Under the pieces are notes generated by a model. The model did not search any database and was not told the origin of the DNA. It worked only from the letters and a program-made list of their open reading frames with translations. DNA of 64,000 bases from Phycisphaerales bacterium. Lineage in GTDB: Bacteria > Planctomycetota > Phycisphaerae > Phycisphaerales > UBA1924. Made by a program: the position numbers and the translations under genes. Where the stretch lies: contig JADLCM010000001.1 of NCBI GenBank assembly GCA_020847175.1, forward strand, positions 1-64,000, given 5' to 3'. Numbering within the stretch: the first letter of the stretch is position 1; each line of letters starts with the position of its first letter. Below are positions 57,135 to 64,000 of this stretch, one piece after another.

Positions 57135-58487
57135 TCACGCGCGGGCGCCGCGCCGACGCATCATCACGGCCCCGTCCACGAGGGTGAGCACCGCGCGCCC
57201 GCGGATTCGCCGGCCCATGAATGGCGTATTGCGGCTCTTTCCAGCGAGTTCGGCCGGGGTGACGGTCCATTCGAGCGCCGGGTCGATCACGGTGATGTCC
57301 GCCGGGCCTCCCTCGCGGAGCGTGCCGAGGCCCTGCGCATCGAGGCCGCAGAGGCGGGCGGGCTCGATGGTGAGGAGGGCGATGAGGCGGGGTTCGTCGA
57401 TGGCCCCGCTGCGGACGAGCGCTTCGTGGTAGAGGCCGAAGGCGGTCTCAAGGCCGATCATGCCCATCGGGGCGCTCTCGAAGTCCTGGGCCTTCTCGTG
57501 GGGCGCGTGGGGGGCGTGGTCCGTGCCGAGCACCGTAATCACCCCGTCGGACACTGCACGCCGGATGGCTTCGATGTCGCCCGCCTCGCGGAGGGGCGGA
57601 TTGACCTTCGCGTTCGTGTCATACGCGGCGCAGGCGTCGTGCGTAAGGAGAAGGTGGTGCGGCGTCACCTCGGCCGTGACGGGCAGGCCCCGGGCTCGCG
57701 CGCCCCGCACGATCTCCACGCTCCCCCCGGAACTGATGTGCTGCACGTGGTAGCGACAGCCGGAGGCACCCACGAGGCGCACGTCGCGCTCGATGATGAT
57801 CTCTTCGGCCTCCCGGGGCCAGCCCCCGAGCCCGAGGCGCGTGGCGACGCCGCCCGCGTGCATCGCCGCGCCACGGGTGAGAGTCGGGTCCTGGCAGTGC
57901 TGCATGAAGACGCGCCCGGTGACGGCCACCAGGCGCAGCACCTTGAGCATCACGCCCGCATCTGCGATGGCGTCTCCGTCGTCGCTGAAGGCGACCGCGC
58001 CGGCGCGGGCGAGCAGGCCGATCTCAGCGACCTGCTGGCCGTGCCGCCCCAGCGTGCCCGCAGCGACAAGAAAGACGCGGCAAAGGCCCGTCTCTCGCGC
58101 CCGGTCGTAGACGAAGCGCACGATCTCGGGAGAATCAATGGCTGGGCTGGTGTTGGGCATGCAGCAGAGGCCGGTGAACCCGCCGCTGACGGCGGCTTCG
58201 GTGCCGGAGGCGATCGTCTCCTTGTGCTCATGCCCGGGTTCACGGAGGTGGACGTGCGGGTCAATGAGGCCGGGGGCGACGAGGCAACCGGAGGCGTCGA
58301 AGACATCCGTCCCGGCGGGTGCATCCAGGCGCACACCGATGCGCTGAACCAGACCGCCAGCGACCAGCACGTCTGAAACCTCATCGCGCCCGGACGCGGG
58401 GTCGATGATGCGCCCGCCGCGGATCAGCATCGGAGCGCGCGGGCGCCCTGTTATCGGCGTGGGCTGGGCCGGTCCGGCGGTGGTCAT
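57135..58487 (-). CDS. pyrC: Dihydroorotase
   Basis: Cyclises carbamoyl-aspartate to dihydroorotate in pyrimidine synthesis. The 450-residue amidohydrolase has VAPGLIDPHVHLREPGHEHK (metal HxH plus conserved REPG), GGFTGLCCMPNTSPAID, EVTPHHLLLTHD, and VLGTDHAPHAPHEK with the catalytic Asp. The PFMGRRIRGRAVLTLVDG end is typical of the long class I/II form. The HxHxRxPG motif distinguishes dihydroorotase from hydantoinase. The start is ATG 58487, five bases after TATCCT. It sits upstream of the sugar gene pair on the same strand (30 nt), but with an unrelated function. There is no pyrB in the window. Confidence 0.92.
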   Translation of the reverse strand: MTTAGPAQPTPITGRPRAPMLIRGGRIIDPASGRDEVSDVLVAGGLVQRIGVRLDAPAGTDVFDASGCLVAPGLIDPHVHLREPGHEHKETIASGTEAAVSGGFTGLCCMPNTSPAIDSPEIVRFVYDRARETGLCRVFLVAAGTLGRHGQQVAEIGLLARAGAVAFSDDGDAIADAGVMLKVLRLVAVTGRVFMQHCQDPTLTRGAAMHAGGVATRLGLGGWPREAEEIIIERDVRLVGASGCRYHVQHISSGGSVEIVRGARARGLPVTAEVTPHHLLLTHDACAAYDTNAKVNPPLREAGDIEAIRRAVSDGVITVLGTDHAPHAPHEKAQDFESAPMGMIGLETAFGLYHEALVRSGAIDEPRLIALLTIEPARLCGLDAQGLGTLREGGPADITVIDPALEWTVTPAELAGKSRNTPFMGRRIRGRAVLTLVDGAVMMRRRGARA

Positions 58488-58492
58488 GCCCA

Positions 58493-58498
58493 AGGATA
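58493..58498 (-). promoter_or_regulatory. -10 box (TATCCT) 5 nt before pyrC
   Basis: On the minus strand TATCCT, TGGGC, then ATG 58487. A clear leaderless arrangement. Confidence 0.55.
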
Positions 58499-58675
58499 CC
58501 GGAGGCACGGGGAGAGGGTGAACGCCCGGCGCCCGGGAGTCGCGGGCCGATGCGCGCGCGAGGTGACGCTCCAGGGGGCGGACGACTCCGATCCGGAGGA
58601 GTCCGACCTTTGAACCGCGCTCCGGGCTTGAGTACCGCGTGCGTCCGCCCGGGACGGCGGCGGTTGCGGCCCACC

Positions 58676-60586
<1,911 letters not shown>

Positions 60587-61143
60587 GGGCAGATTGTTGG
60601 AAGGTGCGCGAATCGACGCCTGTTTCCGGGTCCGGCTGCGGGGATTGATGCCGGTGTCGTGATGGACGAGTTGGCCAGACGGAGAAACCCGGTGTGTTCG
60701 AGGGCGCACATGCGGAGATCGAGAGAGGGCCGCCGGCGGCCCCTCGAAACGGCGCGTGGAGCAGGGGTTGCCGCAGAGGCGCCCCCGATGCACCGCACCG
60801 CGAAGCTGCTCCCCGCGCGGTTGACCCGCGACGCGCACGCGGGCGCGTCGCACCTGGCCCGCGCCCGCCGCACGCACTGCCGCATGAGGCGGGGGACGCA
60901 TCCTCGCGCGAATCGTCCGGGGTCACGCGGGTATGCGGGCGCGCGAGACCGGCTCGCGCCGGAGCTTGAGCGATCTTCCCGCCGCCCACTGCTCCGCACC
61001 GATTACCATGAGACGTGCGCAGCGGGTGCGCGCACAGCGCCCCACACAACCTCGGCAGGCTGGGCGTCTCGCCGCGCACGATCGCGCCGGCGCAAACCAT
61101 CCCGGCATGTGGGACCCGCACGCTCCCGTGCCGGCCACCACGC
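60587..61143. other. 557-bp region between mnmG and the OmpA-type gene, no gene recognised
   Basis: This gap holds the promoter side of mnmG and the end of the OmpA-family gene (both minus strand). Frames open through it give Arg/His/Ala-rich products without family features, so I call no protein. I looked for RNase P, SRP, tmRNA and tRNA signatures by eye and found none. No DnaA boxes (TTATCCACA-type) were seen. It contains several inverted GC-rich repeats, such as GGGCCGCCGGCGGCCC near 60728. Confidence 0.4.
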
Positions 61144-62019
61144 CTACTTGTTCACGTCGAGGGGCCGATTGGGCGCCGCGGTTCGATCTGCGCCGATGTT
61201 GCCGCTTGCCTCGGGCACGGAAGCGTTCAGGCCCCCGGTGCTGCGGCGCAGGTACAACTCCACGCGCCGGTTCTGGGGGGTGTTGCCTGAGGCGCTGTTG
61301 GCGACGAGCGGGCGCTCCGCGCCCCAGCCCGCCACGAGCAGGCGGGCGCTCGGAATCCCCAGACTCACCAGTTCGCCCCGCACGCTGATCGCCCGGTGGG
61401 CGGAGAGGTGCGTGTTGGTAGGGTGGCGCTTCGCGGTCTCGGGATTGCTGATGCGCTGCGCATCGGTGTGCCCGACGATCTCGACGTCGTACTGCGCCGC
61501 GGTGCCGGCGAGCACGCTGGCGAGCGACTGAAGCGTGCTCTTGGCCGAGGGCTTCACCACGTCAGAGCCCGAGTCGAACGTGAGGTCGCTGTTGAACCGG
61601 AGCATGCCGTGCTCGGAGTCGTAGGACAGGAGGTCCGGGTGCTGGGCCGCGAGGTCGGCCAGCGCCATGTCGGTCGCCGGGTCGAGGCGGGTCTGGTCCA
61701 TCGAGTTGATGAGCCCGCCCATCTCGCGGAGGCGCCGGTCGCGATCGTCAATCTGCGCCTGCATGTCGGCGATCAACTGATCTCGCCCGCTCGCGCCGCC
61801 CCGGATCGAGGCAAGCTGCCGGTCCTTTTCGGCGAGCGACTGGTTCGCTTCGCTGAGGTCGTTCTCGAGCGCGACGACCTGCGACTGCAGCGCGCGGCTG
61901 GTCCGCAGGCAGTCGTCGAGGCTCTTGCTGTTCGCGCACCCGCCGAGCAGTGCGCCGCTCAGCGCCAGGCCCACGATGCTGATCCCCAGCCTCCGTGCGT
62001 GTGTCCGTCCCGCGACCAT
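61144..62019 (-). CDS. OmpA-family lipoprotein with coiled coil
   Basis: A 291-residue outer-membrane lipoprotein. The lipobox is LSGALLGGC (Cys28). A coiled coil follows (about 45-95, LENDLSEANQSLAEKDRQLA). The OmpA C-terminal peptidoglycan-binding domain spans about 125-265: LTFDSGSDVVKPSAKSTLQS, VEIVGHTDAQRISNPETAKR, LSAHRAISVRGELVSLGIPS and GNTPQNRRVELYLRR. The Asp and Arg residues that bind peptidoglycan (HTDA and NRRVEL) are present. It should tie the outer membrane to the cell wall, like Pal. The start has AAGGAG upstream. It is divergent from the amidohydrolase gene. Confidence 0.9.
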   Translation of the reverse strand: MVAGRTHARRLGISIVGLALSGALLGGCANSKSLDDCLRTSRALQSQVVALENDLSEANQSLAEKDRQLASIRGGASGRDQLIADMQAQIDDRDRRLREMGGLINSMDQTRLDPATDMALADLAAQHPDLLSYDSEHGMLRFNSDLTFDSGSDVVKPSAKSTLQSLASVLAGTAAQYDVEIVGHTDAQRISNPETAKRHPTNTHLSAHRAISVRGELVSLGIPSARLLVAGWGAERPLVANSASGNTPQNRRVELYLRRSTGGLNASVPEASGNIGADRTAAPNRPLDVNK

Positions 62020-62154
62020 GCCGTGCTCCTTCCGTGTGTCCGCCCCGGGTCCCCCGGGGTGCAAAGATTGTGCGGCTCCGACTCGCTCGCAGGGTACGCC
62101 AGCGCACCGGGCGCGTCATCATGGTGCGCGACCGATCCCGACTCACCTGACAGC

Positions 62155-63507
62155 ATGTCCACCAGTCTTCCACAACCCCGAACCTCCCCGGCCTTTCTGC
62201 CGACGCTCACGACCCATGCGCACCTCCGGATTCACGCCGCGCAGGTCGTTGACGGAGCAGGGGTTGACTATTCCCCCGGGGCTCTACTTATCGAAACATC
62301 GACCGGAACCGTCAGGGCCGCCGGGCGCCCGGGAGACCCCGACCTCGACGCGCCGGCGGAACTCGATCTCGGCGACTGCGTGGTCATGCCTGGGCTTGTC
62401 AATGCCCACGCGCACCTTGACCTCTCGCTCATGGGCGCGACTCCTCCGGCCCAGCCATTCGTCGATGCGCTCGCGGCATTCCGGCAGGCCCGGATCGCGG
62501 ACCCGACGCAGATCGTGCGGGCCGTCACCCTCGGCGCTCGGAAGAGCCTGGAGGCCGGAGTGGTCGCGGTCGGCGACATCGCCGGGGCGATTGGAACCAG
62601 CCTCGGGCTCTCGGCAGGCGTTGCTCTCGCGGCGACCCCGATTTGGGGGATGACGCTGTACGAGTTCTTCGGCATCGATATTGACGAACCGCAGACCAGA
62701 GATCGCCTCGCCCCGGCGCTCGGGCTGCTCGGCGCAGATGACTCGGGCGGCGCGGGGCTCTCGCCCCACGCCCCGTACTCGGTGGGCCCGGATGCGATCG
62801 GCGCCGCGCGTCGATTCGCCTCTGACGCCGGGGTGCCGCTCGTCATTCACCTTGCCGAGAGCCCCGAGGAAGCCGAATTGGTTGCCTCCGGGCGGGGCCC
62901 GATGCGAGAGCTCCTCGATTCGCTCGGCCTCTGGAACGACCGCGTCGCATCGAAGTTCGGGCGAGGGCTGAGCCCGATCCGGCATCTCCAGCCTCACCTT
63001 GGGCCCGGGGTGACGTGCATCCATGTCAACCAGGCGAGCGACGACGATCTCGACCTGCTGGCCGCATCGGGAGCGCACGTGGTGTACTGCCCGAGGGCGA
63101 GCGCGCATTACGGGGGCGAGCGTGCGTTCGGCCCGCACAGATACCGCGAGATGATGGAACGAGGCATTCCGGTGGCGCTGGGCACCGACTCGGCCGCAAA
63201 CCTTCCCGAAGGGGCGATGTCTCCAGAAGGAGAGGGGATATCGATCCTGGAAGAAATGAGACTGCTGCATCGGCGCGATGGCGCGGACCCGCGCGTGCTC
63301 ATGCGGATGGCGACGGTGGACGCGGCCCGGGTGATCGGGCTGGATCAATCGCGGGTCCGGCTGGGAGCGGGGTGCCGCCCCCTGGGGCTGGTCGCGATTG
63401 AGGCCCCCCCGGGGCCAGGAACGCCCCTGGAGCGGGCGCTGCGGAGCGGCGGTCGCCCGTTTGTGCTGCTGGGGGAGAAAATCTCTCGCGGCACGCGAAT
63501 AGTCTGA
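62155..63507 (+). CDS. Amidohydrolase-family metallohydrolase (chlorohydrolase/deaminase type)
   Basis: A 450-residue enzyme of the amidohydrolase superfamily. The metal motif is MPGLVNAHAHLDLSLMG (HxH, about 78-94). Next are GAGLSPHAPYSVGPDAIGAA and PLVIHLAESPEEAELVAS (third His and Glu), VVYCPRASAHYG, and VALGTDSAANLPEG (catalytic Asp). The pattern matches the ATZ/TRZ-type group that includes S-adenosylhomocysteine/methylthioadenosine deaminases and related nucleobase deaminases. Which amine or chloride is removed cannot be said. ATG 62155 gives a normal N-terminal beta-sandwich (IHAAQVVDGAGVDYS). No ribosome binding site or -10 box is clear. Confidence 0.87.
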   Translation: MSTSLPQPRTSPAFLPTLTTHAHLRIHAAQVVDGAGVDYSPGALLIETSTGTVRAAGRPGDPDLDAPAELDLGDCVVMPGLVNAHAHLDLSLMGATPPAQPFVDALAAFRQARIADPTQIVRAVTLGARKSLEAGVVAVGDIAGAIGTSLGLSAGVALAATPIWGMTLYEFFGIDIDEPQTRDRLAPALGLLGADDSGGAGLSPHAPYSVGPDAIGAARRFASDAGVPLVIHLAESPEEAELVASGRGPMRELLDSLGLWNDRVASKFGRGLSPIRHLQPHLGPGVTCIHVNQASDDDLDLLAASGAHVVYCPRASAHYGGERAFGPHRYREMMERGIPVALGTDSAANLPEGAMSPEGEGISILEEMRLLHRRDGADPRVLMRMATVDAARVIGLDQSRVRLGAGCRPLGLVAIEAPPGPGTPLERALRSGGRPFVLLGEKISRGTRIV

Positions 63508-63548
63508 GTCAGGCAGGAATTGGCGCACGGGGCGCCCGGCGGGGTGAA

Positions 63549-64000
63549 ATGAGCGCGAAGTGGCACAGAAGCCGAGCATGGGATGACCGGCACTTTCCCG
63601 AGTGGGCGTGGCCGGCCAAGAAGGTGCTTCGTGCACTGAGTTCGATCCCGCTCGCGGTGGTGCTGCTCTCCGGCGTCGTGCTCTACGGGGTGCTCGCCAG
63701 CGTGCCCATCGGCATTCTCGCTCAGGCACCCACCTACGCAATCGTGGGCGCAGTGTTTGCAGCGTGCGCGGCGGGCCTCGGCGCAGCGCTCGGCCTCGCG
63801 GGGCGGGCCGTGACGCGAGGCGGCTCGCGCCCGACCCGTATCGCCTTCACGATGCTCGGGACGATGGGAGGCGTTGTCGCGGGGCTCGCGGGGTGTGCCG
63901 CGCTCGTGTGGCCGCACCTGAAGTACGACTGGGGCACGGGCGAAGGGTTCATGCTGTTCGCCGACTTCTGCGCCCGCACCAAGGGTACGACGCTGCGGCG
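63549..64000 (+). CDS. Multi-pass membrane protein, N-terminal part (runs off the window)
   Basis: About 150 codons from ATG 63549 to the right edge, with no stop. The start is polar and aromatic (KWHRSRAWDDRHFPEWAW). Three hydrophobic segments follow: IPLAVVLLSGVVLYGVLASV, YAIVGAVFAACAAGLGAALG and IAFTMLGTMGGVVAGLAGCA. The first resembles the opening helix of ResB-type cytochrome c assembly proteins, but that cannot be confirmed from this fragment. It lies 41 nt after the amidohydrolase stop in the same direction. Confidence 0.75.
   Translation, partial: MSAKWHRSRAWDDRHFPEWAWPAKKVLRALSSIPLAVVLLSGVVLYGVLASVPIGILAQAPTYAIVGAVFAACAAGLGAALGLAGRAVTRGGSRPTRIAFTMLGTMGGVVAGLAGCAALVWPHLKYDWGTGEGFMLFADFCARTKGTTLR

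Noticed and set aside
58560-58610. Hairpin downstream of mnmG (GGACGACTCC / GGAGGAGTCC) as terminator
   Set aside because: The stem is good but no T-run follows it on the minus strand, so it cannot be called an intrinsic terminator.
60587-61143. Origin of replication or a structural RNA next to mnmG
   Set aside because: No DnaA-box cluster or AT-rich unwinding region, and no RNase P, SRP, tmRNA or tRNA signatures could be seen.

Overview
The window is about 64 kb of GC-rich bacterial chromosome. It looks like a member of the Planctomycetota, most likely class Phycisphaerae; that placement is an inference. The pointers are a type II pseudopilin-like protein with an FTLIELL signal, two secreted proteins ending in a PAPGALA-hydrophobic-Arg (PEP-CTERM-like) tail, ECF sigma factors with overlapping anti-sigma genes, a VWA/membrane-protein pair, and genes with short or absent leaders. 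Apart from one decayed insertion sequence it reads as core chromosome: no phage, plasmid, CRISPR or recognisable defence island is visible.

Layout. 0-5.3 kb: edge of an unknown gene, a pseudopilin operon, prfB (with a programmed frameshift) and tig facing each other across a structured 0.5 kb intergenic region. 5.5 kb: tRNA-Leu(CAA). 5.8-11.6 kb: a Pro/Gly-rich membrane protein and a double-VWA protein. 11.6-15.9 kb: two ECF sigma/anti-sigma systems flanking a DUF4286 gene. 16.0-16.9 kb: gene relic plus truncated transposase. 17-25 kb: two PEP-CTERM-like proteins, pseudouridine synthase, asnB, SpoIIE-type phosphatase, HAD phosphatase, PabA/TrpG-type amidotransferase, rpsR, free-Met-sulfoxide reductase. 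25-28.8 kb: degenerate GspE/PilB-like protein and a CvpA-like membrane protein. 28.9-35 kb: DUF1801 protein, coiled-coil zinc ribbon protein, NtrB/NtrC-type two-component pair, AsmA-like membrane protein. 35-47 kb: shikimate kinase, second pseudouridine synthase, beta-propeller protein, AstD-type dehydrogenase, methyltransferase, MBL hydrolase, hotdog protein, AbgT transporter, membrane NTPase, adenylate kinase. 47-53 kb: cytochrome c-like membrane protein and sdhCAB plus an Ntn-hydrolase. 53.1 kb: a perfect parS-like palindrome. 53.2-64 kb: dinG, sugar oxidoreductase/isomerase pair, pyrC, mnmG, OmpA-family lipoprotein, amidohydrolase, and a membrane protein running off the right edge.

Genes that work together. 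sdhC-sdhA-sdhB form a complete menaquinone-type succinate dehydrogenase. The two ECF loci each pair a sigma factor with a membrane-anchored partner. The kinase/NtrC pair implies sigma-54 control of unknown targets. prfB, tig, rpsR, two RluA-type enzymes, tRNA-Leu and mnmG serve translation. The parS site and mnmG suggest the right half may lie near the chromosome origin.

Most notable: prfB carries the +1 frameshift site with UAA instead of UGA and without the upstream Shine-Dalgarno-like stimulator, and at least eleven genes have a TANNNT-type -10 box only 4-6 nt before the start codon, pointing to widespread leaderless transcription.
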